From the NCBI GenBank assembly GCA_050633105.1, contig JBOEFW010000063.1, positions 1-64,000 on the forward strand: a stretch of 64,000 bases of DNA, in the 5' to 3' direction. This document shows, one piece after another, positions 17,067 to 26,147 of this stretch. The notes under the pieces are model-generated. The model saw only the letters and a program-made list of their open reading frames with translations. It made no database searches and had not been told where the DNA came from. The first letter of the stretch is position 1. Every line of letters starts with the position of its first letter. This DNA comes from Aureispira sp050633105 (GTDB lineage: Bacteria > Bacteroidota > Bacteroidia > Chitinophagales > Saprospiraceae). A program made the translations under genes and the position numbers.

Positions 17067-17612
17067 ATGCCCCATACAGAAATATGGTATCGCTATCAAT
17101 TTGATTTTTTTCGCTTAGGACTATTGTTATCTGTAGTCAAAAAAACAGAAATTATTAATTGGGCGGATGATCAATTATTAACAGAGAATTGGATGAAATA
17201 TAGCGCTACGTTAGCAGAGCTATCCCTCTCTCAAGAAATTTCTGAGAAAGAATTGATCGCTCTGCTGACAACAATTATTGGTTCTCCAACCAGTACGCTT
17301 ACAGGAAGTAGACTACTATTAGGGCGGTTGTATGCACTACAGGATTTGAAGAATACTATTTCCAAATTAAAGCGTTTTATTCCATTGATGCGACTCTCCG
17401 AGAAAGAAGAAGAAAAAATTAAACAGATTTATTTTCACTTTAATGCTGACTATCATTTGTCCCCCATGACTCTTGACTGTATCCAGCAAGCACAAAAAGA
17501 TGCCTTATTATTCCTACAAAACTACCAAGATTATACGTTTCAAAACTTACAACAGTTGACGGTTATCGAGCAGAAGTTAACCTTAAAATTACTGAATGGA
17601 TACTCTCTATAA
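17067..17612 (+). CDS. Hypothetical helical protein, immunity-like
   Basis: A 181-aa soluble, largely helical protein. Its opening (YRYQFDFFRLGLLLSVVKKT EIINWADDQLL) resembles the start of small families that act as immunity proteins or regulators, where an aromatic/helical start is followed by 'eii.WAd..i'. I cannot name the family. No toxin gene is nearby. It has a 696-bp gap upstream and ends 17 bp from the convergent lipoprotein gene. Confidence 0.5.
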   Translation: MPHTEIWYRYQFDFFRLGLLLSVVKKTEIINWADDQLLTENWMKYSATLAELSLSQEISEKELIALLTTIIGSPTSTLTGSRLLLGRLYALQDLKNTISKLKRFIPLMRLSEKEEEKIKQIYFHFNADYHLSPMTLDCIQQAQKDALLFLQNYQDYTFQNLQQLTVIEQKLTLKLLNGYSL

Positions 17613-17628
17613 GAAATGTTAGCTACTT

Positions 17629-18315
17629 TTAAAACGCTATAGGGTCTGGAGATAAGTACTCTATATGCCGCCCAAGATTATAAAAAGCTTCATCAGGACA
17701 ATTGTGCCGATCAACTTCGTGGCTCTTGGTAGGGGTATGAAAAACCAATGATAAGAAGGTACCATCGGTCACTAAACGTCCACAATCTTCTTCCTCCATA
17801 TCAAAAAACTTAACCGCCTGTATCCTTGCCATTAAATCCTGCCATGTAACGCTACTAAGAGATACTTGTTTATAATAAGAAGCATAAACACGCCCTATAT
17901 TTTGCCCTGTCATTGGATTAATTAGCGCAAAGGAACGGTCCCCTTTTTCCCCTCTATTGGTATAGATGACTTGTGTTAATTGAATTCCTGCTGTTGTTCG
18001 ATGGAGTTGAGTGTACTTAGCCCCAAGGAAGCCTGCAAAACTAAAATCATAATGCAAAGTCAACAAGGTATCTTGTTCCCCCAATGTTCTTGTTGTAACA
18101 GGTAATATATTTAAGAAAAGAGCTAGTTGAGTATGAAGTCCCTGAAGCTCTTGTTCTAATTTGGTCGCTCTGGTTTCCTGTTCAACAGCAAGCGTTGCTA
18201 AGCTATCGGTTACTTGTGCAATAGCTAATAGAGAAGCGTCTTGCTCAGGGGATAAGGAGGCCTCTTGGCAGGCCATTAGTAAACTACTGATGAAAAGGAA
18301 AAGAAAAAAGGGCAT
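17629..18315 (-). CDS. Hypothetical lipoprotein
   Basis: A 228-aa protein with a lipoprotein signal (FFLFLFISSLLMAC; cysteine at residue 16). A predicted coiled-coil stretch follows (about 28-66, ATLAVEQETRATKLEQELQG), then a strand-rich domain (LHYDFSFAGFLGAKYTQLHR and on). Two cysteines late in the protein (EEDCGRL, RHNCPDE) could pair. It should sit on the periplasmic or outer face of the envelope. No named domain was recognised. Single gene, convergent with 17067-17612. Confidence 0.6.
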   Translation of the reverse strand: MPFFLFLFISSLLMACQEASLSPEQDASLLAIAQVTDSLATLAVEQETRATKLEQELQGLHTQLALFLNILPVTTRTLGEQDTLLTLHYDFSFAGFLGAKYTQLHRTTAGIQLTQVIYTNRGEKGDRSFALINPMTGQNIGRVYASYYKQVSLSSVTWQDLMARIQAVKFFDMEEEDCGRLVTDGTFLSLVFHTPTKSHEVDRHNCPDEAFYNLGRHIEYLSPDPIAF

Positions 18316-18475
18316 CTTTTTAGCATTTAAAAGGTTAATTTATTCTCTCTGTGCTTCATTTTTTTGTCTTAAACGTCAAGTCTTTTTTAGAAAAGGTACA
18401 GCGTAACAATAGATACAATGCAAGATTCTGTAAAGGTTTCTATATTTTAGGTCTATATTTTTATAAATCCCGATC

Positions 18476-18955
18476 ATGAAGTACAGCACAGATATTGATT
18501 TTTTCCTCAGCCTACATCCTTATGGTTGGAGTACTTGTTGTTTTCAAATCAAAGCGGATCGTTATGAGCTGGATATCAGTCATGCTTTTGGAGCCCCCTT
18601 AGAAGATTTTATACAAGCCTTAATTAGGCTTCTAAAAGGGCAAAAAGAGGGGCGTTGCTATTGGTATGGAGAGCCTGGGGGATATCAAATAGATTTTTAT
18701 GTCTCTCGAAATAGTTTGCAGATAACTTTACAAGAGTTTCAAGCATCTTTTGGCGAAGAAATCAAAGTACTTGACCTTCTTGTTTCCTTTGATATTTCGC
18801 TTAAAGCCTTCTTATTATTGGCCTATTTCCAGCTTAAGAAAATAGAACAATTGCTGAATATTCCTTCCTTTGCTTCTCATAGAAATGGGGTCTTTCCTTT
18901 TCAAACCTTTAGAATTTTTGAAGTAGCTGCCAAGGCCTATTTAAAGTTGAACTAA
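18476..18955 (+). CDS. Hypothetical protein, immunity-family-like
   Basis: A 159-aa soluble protein. The order HPYGWSTCCFQIKADRYELD, then SHAFGAPLEDFIQALIRLLK, then CYWYGEPGGYQIDFYV is the pattern of a small alpha+beta family I have seen in immunity or polymorphic-toxin contexts ('w..EPGgy.w.i'). The exact family is not certain. Two cysteines sit together at residues 21-22. No toxin partner is adjacent. Stand-alone gene with ~160 bp upstream and ~240 bp downstream. Confidence 0.5.
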   Translation: MKYSTDIDFFLSLHPYGWSTCCFQIKADRYELDISHAFGAPLEDFIQALIRLLKGQKEGRCYWYGEPGGYQIDFYVSRNSLQITLQEFQASFGEEIKVLDLLVSFDISLKAFLLLAYFQLKKIEQLLNIPSFASHRNGVFPFQTFRIFEVAAKAYLKLN

Positions 18956-19240
18956 AAGCTACTAGAGGAAGTTATTCCAAGTATTACCCTTTTTTTAACA
19001 AAGGAGATAAAAACGATTCTATCATCCTCTCAATCGACTATTATCAAAGCCTATACCCTGCTTAAATCGACCTTCCCTTTAGAAATTAAAATTAATTAAA
19101 GGAATATTTTATTGATTTAAATAAAATAAATTATTTAATAGTATTGTTGTTTAAAAATACCTTTAAAAGGTACGCATTTACCCCAAAAATTAGTGATATT
19201 CAATATCAATAATTTATGTTCACTAATAGCACTTCCTGCC

Positions 19241-21919
19241 ATGTATTTCAATACTGCCCTCTCTCGGAAAAAATCCTCCGTCCAAGAAATTTCTATTTAT
19301 GGTACTAGAGATGGAGGAATTGATAACTATCATCTTTCAGAAGAACTCTACACCTTTACAGCACTAGAAAATCTTTATATCTCTGAAGATTTTTTAGCCT
19401 TGAGCCCTAAGATTGCCGCCTTACAGCATTTAAAATCGCTCTACATCAACTCTCGTATGATTAAAGAGCTTCCAGAAGAAATTGGGCAACTCCAACAGTT
19501 GCGCTCCTTAACGGTGTCTGGAGAAATCTTTGAACGTTTTCCCGATAGCATTGCTCAATTAAAAAACTTAGAAACCTTAAGTATCAATGGTTGCCCTAAA
19601 TTGACCTCCATTCCTTATTGCTTGAGGAGATTACCAAAATTAAATTCCATCTCCCTTCACAGAGGACACTGGAATAATGTTACCGCTTTTGAGGAAGGTT
19701 TTGCACCACTTAGAGAGTTGAGAATTGTTTCTTCCAAGCTCACCAATGCACTGGTGTTGCCTATTTTTAAGTTAACACAGCTCACCCATTTGAATCTTTC
19801 TCAAAGCCATCTCAAGACAATTCCAAAAGAATTACTTGCCCTCAAAGAGTTGGTTCACCTTAGTTTATCTGAAAACGAAATTAAGCAGCTTCCTACCTTT
19901 CTTACGCAGCTCTCTAATTTAAAAAGTTTTAGTTTTAAAAGCAATCAAGTACAAGACTTTCCTGTTTTCCTAAACCAATTGCCTCAATTGATTTCTTTGA
20001 CTTGGCAATTCAATGCTTTTGGGAAATATGATAAAGGTTTATTAGCCTTTCCAATTAGCATTACCAACCCCTACTATAAAGTTGGAGCGTCTTCTAAATA
20101 TCGAAATTTTTTAGAAGCCGTACAAGTGTGTGAATTTTCTCCAAAAGCATTGATACTCTTCTTTGATATTCAGAATGGACATCCCTTAAATAAAGTAGAT
20201 TTTGAGCGCACTCATTTTTTAGAATTATTGTCTTTTAAGGACAAAAGTTTCAAAAGTATTGTTATTGATCATCTCTTAGAATATGAGAAGGCACGATTTG
20301 AGGCACATCCATTGAGTCCAACTAGTGGTTTGATGGTTTTGGGTAAATCAACTATCCCCAAAAGCCAGATTCGCAGCTTACTTAAAGAAAAAGGCATTCC
20401 TTATCAAACCAAAATTACTCCTCAAACAAGTCACCTCTTAGTAGGCAATACAGGAATCAAAGATTACAGTATTTTAAAAGACACGTCCTACATTCTCCTT
20501 AGTCAACAAGCCTTGCAGGAATATGTCAATGAAGCGACCAAGCCTTATTTATTGGACGAAGAATCTCAAGACAATTTGGAACATATTGCCGCTTTGTTGA
20601 GTAGTACTTCAACTGAAAATCAACAATTGGGAGTAGAACTATTAAAGGGGGGAGGAACACCAAAAGAACTGCTGACAGAACTGTTTATTGTTTATAAGTT
20701 TTCAGCCGACAAAAAACTCGCCACCAAAGCCAAAAAATTATTAAGCACCAATGCTTCCACTGCCTTACTTGAAAAACTAAAATTGCGCATCAACTTACGG
20801 GCGGTGAAGGAAGCTTACCATACAGGAACTAAAATAGAAGAACTGACAGAGGGTACAGAATTAGAAGCTTGGAAAATTGCCCAATATGCTTGTTTTCTCA
20901 ACCCTAGTGTTTGGGGAAATAAAACCTTTTTGGGGGTAAAAGATGCCCCAGAAGCTATCGCCAAGGCATTCTTACCTAAGATTGTTCAGCTACAAATGAG
21001 GGACAAACACTATACTGTAGAGCCTTCCTTATTGCCTTACATTCAATTACTCTATCAAACTTGCGATTTCTTAGACGCCTTAAGATTTAAAGATGTTGCC
21101 AGAAACTTAGAGGGCATTTCTGCGATGAAACAACTCAAAAACGTTTCTTTTTACTTTACTAAAGATACCGTTTTACCCCATGACTTACATTTAATTCCTC
21201 AACTAGAAGGCATAGATTTCACCTCTACCACACTGGCTGATTGGGGCGCTGCTTTAGAACAATTAAGCCAAAGTAAATCGCTAAAACGCTTATCGTTCTG
21301 GTCCAGTATGAGAACAGGCTTGCCTCCTAATTTTCTTCAACTACAACAGTTAGAACAACTTTCCCTCACTAGAGCCTTGTTAGAAAAAAAAGACATCGCT
21401 CTATTGGCTCAACTCCCCAACCTAAAACAGGTTTCCTTTGACAGCACCTCTGCTCATTTGGAGGACATGTACTTGCAACTCCAACAAGTAGAGGAATTCT
21501 ATTTTCGCCAAGAAGAGGTCTATCAAATTACAGCCCGTTTATCAGAAATGACCGCACTCAAAAAACTAACACTCACAGGGCCTTTTTCCTTTACAGGAGT
21601 GCTGCAACTCCCTCATTTGGAGCAGTTGCGTTTAGAAACTAATTACAGGAAAAAAGAACCGATTTTACCCCAACACATCTGCCAGCTCACTTCTCTTAAA
21701 TATTTAGAGATTAGAGGAGAAGTCCTTGATGTAACCAGTATTTTACCTCATTTTAAACACTTGGAAGAGCTTACTCTAATGCATAATAAAGCTGCTATTA
21801 ACGATCTTATTCCAGCCTTACAACAGCTCCCACATTTGAAGAAACTCAAACGTTACTTCTCTGTAGCCGATTTAGCTGCCGTACAACGTGCGTTGCCTAA
21901 TTTAATCATTAGTACTTAG
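19241..21919 (+). CDS. Large leucine-rich-repeat protein with BRCT-like insert
   Basis: The frame opens at a GTG at 19193, but the ATG at 19241 (892 aa) is a better start. It has no signal peptide, so it should be cytosolic. Residues ~20-290 are leucine-rich repeats of the bacterial 'LPxxIxxLxxLxxLxLxxN' kind (LPEEIGQLQQLRSLTVSG, IPKELLALKELVHLSLSENE). Residues ~360-440 read GLMVLGKSTIPKSQIRSLLK then GIPYQTKITPQTSHLLVGNT, which looks like a BRCT domain, as in DNA ligase. A helical HEAT-like part follows (SSTSTENQQLGVELLKGGGT). A second LRR block runs from ~620 to the end. Scaffold for protein binding is likely; partner unknown. It is followed by a small zinc-finger gene after 11 bp. Confidence 0.7.
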   Translation: MYFNTALSRKKSSVQEISIYGTRDGGIDNYHLSEELYTFTALENLYISEDFLALSPKIAALQHLKSLYINSRMIKELPEEIGQLQQLRSLTVSGEIFERFPDSIAQLKNLETLSINGCPKLTSIPYCLRRLPKLNSISLHRGHWNNVTAFEEGFAPLRELRIVSSKLTNALVLPIFKLTQLTHLNLSQSHLKTIPKELLALKELVHLSLSENEIKQLPTFLTQLSNLKSFSFKSNQVQDFPVFLNQLPQLISLTWQFNAFGKYDKGLLAFPISITNPYYKVGASSKYRNFLEAVQVCEFSPKALILFFDIQNGHPLNKVDFERTHFLELLSFKDKSFKSIVIDHLLEYEKARFEAHPLSPTSGLMVLGKSTIPKSQIRSLLKEKGIPYQTKITPQTSHLLVGNTGIKDYSILKDTSYILLSQQALQEYVNEATKPYLLDEESQDNLEHIAALLSSTSTENQQLGVELLKGGGTPKELLTELFIVYKFSADKKLATKAKKLLSTNASTALLEKLKLRINLRAVKEAYHTGTKIEELTEGTELEAWKIAQYACFLNPSVWGNKTFLGVKDAPEAIAKAFLPKIVQLQMRDKHYTVEPSLLPYIQLLYQTCDFLDALRFKDVARNLEGISAMKQLKNVSFYFTKDTVLPHDLHLIPQLEGIDFTSTTLADWGAALEQLSQSKSLKRLSFWSSMRTGLPPNFLQLQQLEQLSLTRALLEKKDIALLAQLPNLKQVSFDSTSAHLEDMYLQLQQVEEFYFRQEEVYQITARLSEMTALKKLTLTGPFSFTGVLQLPHLEQLRLETNYRKKEPILPQHICQLTSLKYLEIRGEVLDVTSILPHFKHLEELTLMHNKAAINDLIPALQQLPHLKKLKRYFSVADLAAVQRALPNLIIST

Positions 21920-21930
21920 TCTTTTAACCT

Positions 21931-22239
21931 ATGAAATTACAATGGTGTTGGCGCTGTCAACTAGATGTTCCAATGTTAGACAAGGAAGAATATGCCAAGG
22001 CGCAACAACTTTATAGAGCAGGTTTTCAAAAAAGAAAGCAAGGAACCTCCCTCAAAAAAAGGTTTCAACCGCTTCTAGATTATTACGAAACCCTAACAGA
22101 CTGGAAAGAGACCAGCCCCAATGTCATTATGCATCATGCCTTAGACCTGTATGGCTCTCCTTGCAAAAATTGTGGTAAGCCCTATCGAACAGACCAAGCG
22201 GCCTTTTGTCCTGCTTGCGGACATAAAAGAACGCTATAG
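21931..22239 (+). CDS. Small zinc-ribbon-type protein
   Basis: A 102-aa protein with three CxxC knuckles: WCWRC near the start, CKNCG at ~75 and CPACG at ~94. The last two make a classic zinc ribbon. The middle part is basic and helical (AGFQKRKQGTSLKKRFQPLL). It begins 11 bp after the LRR/BRCT gene and is probably co-transcribed. Function unknown; nucleic-acid or protein binding would be usual for zinc ribbons. Confidence 0.65.
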   Translation: MKLQWCWRCQLDVPMLDKEEYAKAQQLYRAGFQKRKQGTSLKKRFQPLLDYYETLTDWKETSPNVIMHHALDLYGSPCKNCGKPYRTDQAAFCPACGHKRTL

Positions 22240-22275
22240 TCCCATCAAAAAAGCCTTTCTAACTACTTTATCAGC

Positions 22276-22965
22276 ATGTTCTATCTAAAAAAAAGCCTTG
22301 GGGGAGTGGTCTTTTGCTTGCTTATTGCTTGCAGCAGCAGTCCTTCCCTAGAAGCTCCCTCCATAACAATTCCCCTCTCTTTTACTGCCACTATTCCTTT
22401 AGATCCTCCTAGTGCAGCAGATTCCATTTATCAATTTCTAAAAAATAGAGGGGAGTTAGAAACACCTTTTTTGAGTCAAGAATTGCCTTTATTATTTTTT
22501 TGGTCAGGCTTTATTTTCTCTCCAACAGAGGAAGAAGCCCTACTAATTACTACCCCCGATGGGCAAGATTACCAAGTCGATATTCTGAGTTTTGTTCAAG
22601 GAAAATGGCTGCCCAAAACTCAATTAGTAGTAGGAGGAAACCCTGTAGCGTTTGCTTGTTATCTAGAAGATTTTAACTTTGATGGTATCCAAGACTTGTT
22701 TTTACAAACGTCTATTTCCAATGGTTATCCTATTTCTAGAGGGCATTTGATACTTGTTGATAAAAAGACCAAAAAACTAACGGTTGTAGAAAAAGCAAAA
22801 AAATTAGGTAATCTTGGGGTTGATTCCCTCCAACAAATGGTCCTCTCAGAAGAAGTAATTTGGTGTGAGAAAGATGCTTCTAGAGCCGCTTGCCAATGGT
22901 ACCACCGTTGGGAAAAAGGATCACTGGTCCTAGATCGAAAAGAATGTCCTTGTATCCCTGAATAA
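22276..22965 (+). CDS. Hypothetical lipoprotein with FG-GAP-like segment
   Basis: A 229-aa lipoprotein; the signal ends VVFCLLIAC (cysteine at residue 19). The segment CYLEDFNFDGIQDLFLQTSI resembles the calcium-binding 'DxNxDGxxD' loop of FG-GAP/VCBS repeats and of XAC2610-like proteins that measure or bind in the periplasm. Three cysteines near the C-terminus (WCEKDASRAACQW, KECPCIPE) may form disulfides. It follows the zinc-ribbon gene by 36 bp and precedes the HAD gene by 11 bp, so an operon is plausible although the genes look unrelated in function. Confidence 0.6.
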   Translation: MFYLKKSLGGVVFCLLIACSSSPSLEAPSITIPLSFTATIPLDPPSAADSIYQFLKNRGELETPFLSQELPLLFFWSGFIFSPTEEEALLITTPDGQDYQVDILSFVQGKWLPKTQLVVGGNPVAFACYLEDFNFDGIQDLFLQTSISNGYPISRGHLILVDKKTKKLTVVEKAKKLGNLGVDSLQQMVLSEEVIWCEKDASRAACQWYHRWEKGSLVLDRKECPCIPE

Positions 22966-22976
22966 ACAGAACAATT

Positions 22977-23447
22977 ATGTCAACAACTATACTTTTTTTA
23001 GATTTAGATGGGGTTTTAATTACTACTCCAGCTTGGCGACCCAATGAAATCGCTACAGATGGTTATTCTGCCTTTAATCCTATTTGTGTCCATTATCTCA
23101 ATGCACTGTTACCCTTGGCTAATTTTGAAATTTGGTTAAGTTCTAGTAGGCGAAAAACAAGTTCTTTAGAGGCTTTTCAAGGGATTTTTGAGCGCAGAGG
23201 TGTTGCTGCAAAATTAGCAGGTTTTCTACCAGATTATCCTAATTGTCACTCTCGAAAAGAAGAAATTCTAACCTTTATTACTACAATGAAGATATCAAAT
23301 TTCTTGATTTTAGATGATGATAAATCTTTGAATGGTTTAGCACCTGTTTACAAAGAAAGGCTTGTTCTTACGAGCTATTTTCAAGGGTTTAAGGAAGAAC
23401 AATTAGCGTTAGCTACGACTATTCTTAAGAAACACACCTCAGACTAG
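22977..23447 (+). CDS. HAD-domain protein of the RNA-repair-associated type
   Basis: A 156-aa HAD-fold hydrolase. Motif I is FLDLDGVLITTP (catalytic aspartates 9 and 11), motif II is LSSSRR (serine), and the acidic motif IV is ILDDDKSL near residue 117. This short cap-less form, with 'W.SSSR' in the middle, matches the HAD domain that is found within Swiss-army-knife RNA repair proteins and also alone. Likely a phosphatase; the substrate is unknown. Its stop codon shares the CTAG at 23444-23447 with the stop of the convergent membrane-protein gene. Confidence 0.75.
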   Translation: MSTTILFLDLDGVLITTPAWRPNEIATDGYSAFNPICVHYLNALLPLANFEIWLSSSRRKTSSLEAFQGIFERRGVAAKLAGFLPDYPNCHSRKEEILTFITTMKISNFLILDDDKSLNGLAPVYKERLVLTSYFQGFKEEQLALATTILKKHTSD

Positions 23448-24055
23448 GGCGCATCTAAAATGTCTTCTTCTCCCCCTTCCCGAATCATCTGTCTTTTTTG
23501 ACAATAAATCAACGGAAAACCAATGGCAAAGAACCAAAAAGGATAGATATAGCCCGTTTTGAAGATGTGAATAGTATCTGCGGTCCCTTGCGACGAAAAA
23601 ATTCCTACCAATTCCACACATAAAAAAGGAGCCCCTGAAAAGAGGAGTTGCGCTAAGCGTATATAGAAAACAGGAATGTAAAAACCAAACCGTTGAAGAA
23701 TAGAAAACAATAAAAAAGGATAGATAAAAAAACATACCATCCAAGTAGGAACCTTTCCTCCAAATCCAAATAGGAAGTACAAAATAAAAACAGTAGCGAT
23801 AATCATACAACTCCCAATCACTACTAATAATAAGAGATAAAGGCCTTTCAATTTTCTTGTTTCTGCTTCTACAAAAGTCGCAAACCAAGCCACAAATAGA
23901 AAAAAGCAAATAGGAATTGCTTTATGAAAATAAGTCAACCAAATTAATCCCTTCCAGCCATGGTATTCAATTTCATAGCTCCAAATAAAGAAGGTAGCGA
24001 GGCTAGCCAATAACAAATAAAAATAGGCTGCCTTTTTCTTTCTAATAATATCCAT
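23444..24055 (-). CDS. Hypothetical membrane protein
   Basis: A 203-aa integral membrane protein with about six hydrophobic segments and a hydrophilic tail (RQMIREGGEEDILDAP). The tail and last helix resemble those of the membrane protein at 63132-63590 (FYKGGGEEDPTDLSP), so the two may be distant paralogues. No catalytic motif is seen. It converges on the HAD gene with a 4-bp overlap. Confidence 0.6.
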   Translation of the reverse strand: MDIIRKKKAAYFYLLLASLATFFIWSYEIEYHGWKGLIWLTYFHKAIPICFFLFVAWFATFVEAETRKLKGLYLLLLVVIGSCMIIATVFILYFLFGFGGKVPTWMVCFFIYPFLLFSILQRFGFYIPVFYIRLAQLLFSGAPFLCVELVGIFSSQGTADTIHIFKTGYIYPFWFFAIGFPLIYCQKRQMIREGGEEDILDAP

Positions 24056-24118
24056 AGGTTTCTTACTTTAGTCCTCCCACAACTTTGATACACCAATAAC
24101 GAAAAACATCATAAAACC

Positions 24119-24997
24119 ATGTTAGATCGGCCCATTCACATCAAGTTTCATAACAATCAAAATCCTCTTTCTAGTTTTGATTTTATAAAGCTAGAAAATT
24201 TATTTGATAGAAACAATTTGGAACATTCCATTTATCACCCCCAATTGGTGGAGTTTTATATGATTCTTTTCATTCAAGAAGGAACAGGTGTACACACTAT
24301 TGACTTCCTAGAATATCCTTATCAAAAGGGAACGATCTTAACCATTCGAAAAGACCAAGTTCATCAATTCCACCCTAGTGATACAGTAGTAGGCACCTTA
24401 CTTCTATTCACGGATGATTTTTTGGTGAGTTACTTAGAACATCTAGAAGCGCTCAAATCTGTCCAGCTATTTAATGAGATCCTAGGTATCCCAAAAATAC
24501 AGTTAAAAAAACAAGGTTTTCAAGAAATTTCTACTTTAGTAGAACGCATAAAGCAAGAGTATTTCAAAGTAAATGATGCTTACTCCTTGGGGATTATCAG
24601 AAGTGAATTGCACATTCTAATTGCCAAATTATTCCGCTTAAAAGCTAACCAGCAACCCATTAGTACGCATAAAAAATACTTGCATGAGTTTATACATTTC
24701 CAAGATCTAGTAGAACAACACGCCAAACAATATACAAAAGTCAAGGACTATGCCCGTTTAATGGCTGTTAGTACCAAAACACTCAACAACATCACACAAA
24801 CCATTGTCCATAAATCGGCCAAGCAATTTATTGATGACATCAGTATCAAACAAATAAAACGCTTACTCATCAACACCAAACTCTCTATCAAGGAGATTGC
24901 GTACCATTCTGGTTTTGAAGAAAGCACTAACTTCTACAAGTACTTCAAACGCCAAACAAAGAGCACTCCTGAGCAATTCAGAAGCACTTTTTCTTAA
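24119..24997 (+). CDS. AraC-family transcriptional regulator
   Basis: A 292-aa protein. The first ~150 residues are a cupin-like sensing domain (LVEFYMILFIQEGTGVHTID, then QKGTILTIRKDQVHQFHP). Residues ~195-292 are the two helix-turn-helices of AraC/XylS: VKDYARLMAVSTKTLNNITQ and IKEIAYHSGFEESTNFYKYF followed by the family ending RQTKSTPEQFR. The two NTF2-domain genes downstream on the same strand are its most likely targets. Its ligand is unknown. Confidence 0.88.
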   Translation: MLDRPIHIKFHNNQNPLSSFDFIKLENLFDRNNLEHSIYHPQLVEFYMILFIQEGTGVHTIDFLEYPYQKGTILTIRKDQVHQFHPSDTVVGTLLLFTDDFLVSYLEHLEALKSVQLFNEILGIPKIQLKKQGFQEISTLVERIKQEYFKVNDAYSLGIIRSELHILIAKLFRLKANQQPISTHKKYLHEFIHFQDLVEQHAKQYTKVKDYARLMAVSTKTLNNITQTIVHKSAKQFIDDISIKQIKRLLINTKLSIKEIAYHSGFEESTNFYKYFKRQTKSTPEQFRSTFS

Positions 24998-25216
24998 CTT
25001 TCCCATTTTTACAGTCTTTAGGCTTTTTATTATAGCGACTTCTATTCCAAATGACTTCATCTTTGCAACAGCATTAATCACCACAATGACGCAAGATGAA
25101 ATCAATTGCACTATTTAATTGGATGATAATAATCAGTATTTCAGCTTAGCTGCAATGCACCAGAGCAAAGCCCCTCAAAAGGTCTTACTGAATCCTCTTC
25201 TTAAAAAACAAAAACA

Positions 25217-25990
25217 ATGGAATTAACAAACAAACAAAAAGCTGTTGCCTTAATTGAAAGTTTAGAGACAGGCGCACATGAACCAATTAGTTACATCAAT
25301 CCCGCCAAATACATCCAACATAACTTGGGAGTAGAAGATGGCTTAGAAGGTTTTGGGAAAGTGGTAAAAAATGCTCCAGAAGGGGGCTTTAAAGCAAAGG
25401 TCATCCGAGCATTCGAAGACAAAGATTTTGTTGTCTTACACACCGAATACAATTTCTTTGGCCCTAAAGCAGGCTTTGATATTTTCCGCTTCGAGGAAGG
25501 TAGAATTGTAGAACACTGGGACAACTTGACCGCTATTACGCCTCCCAACCCAAGTGGGCGGACTCAATTAGATGGAACAACAACCATCACAAATATCGAT
25601 AAAACAGCGGCCAATAAAGCTTTGGTTCAAGGTTTTGTCACGGATGTTCTTCTTCATGGAGAAGCAGATAAAATTGCTACGTACATTAATCCCGAACAAT
25701 ACTTACAACACAACTCAGGAATTGGTGATGGCCTAGATGGCTTGGGAGCAGCGTTGCTATATTTCGCCGAGAACAATCTTTTATTGCAATATGACAAGGT
25801 TCATCAAGTACTCGGAGAAGGCAATTTTGTATTGACGGTTAGTGAAGGAAAATTTGGCGCAGGTGATCCCGTCGCTTATTATGATTTATTCTGTGTAGAA
25901 GCAGGTAAAATTGTAGAGCACTGGGATATTATTGAGACTATTCCTGCTACAGCAAATTGGAAGAACCAGAATGGGAAGTTCGGATTCTAA
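25217..25990 (+). CDS. Double SnoaL/NTF2-like protein, cytosolic
   Basis: A 257-aa protein made of two NTF2-like (SnoaL-type) domains: about 1-118 (YINPAKYIQHNLGVEDGLEG ... FDIFRFEEGRIVEHWDNL) and about 133-257 (YINPEQYLQHNSGIGDGLDG ... YYDLFCVEAGKIVEHWDIIE). Each has the 'YiQHN' and 'F.vE.GkIVEHWD' marks of the predicted SnoaL-like aldol condensation group. It has no signal peptide. The next gene is a paralogue with a lipoprotein signal. The AraC gene ends 219 bp upstream. Enzymatic role unknown; both pockets keep the H-W-D triad. Confidence 0.82.
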   Translation: MELTNKQKAVALIESLETGAHEPISYINPAKYIQHNLGVEDGLEGFGKVVKNAPEGGFKAKVIRAFEDKDFVVLHTEYNFFGPKAGFDIFRFEEGRIVEHWDNLTAITPPNPSGRTQLDGTTTITNIDKTAANKALVQGFVTDVLLHGEADKIATYINPEQYLQHNSGIGDGLDGLGAALLYFAENNLLLQYDKVHQVLGEGNFVLTVSEGKFGAGDPVAYYDLFCVEAGKIVEHWDIIETIPATANWKNQNGKFGF

Positions 25991-26147
25991 AGGACAGTGC
26001 TATGGCCCCACTAGAAAGAGTCATGATGTCCTCCTTTACTCCAAGTAACAAAAATTCCCTTAAGCCCTCTTTTAATAACTATTTTACTTTACTTACTCCC
26101 GAAAAAAAGCGAACAGCTTGCTATTTTCGGTTTTAATACTATTTATT

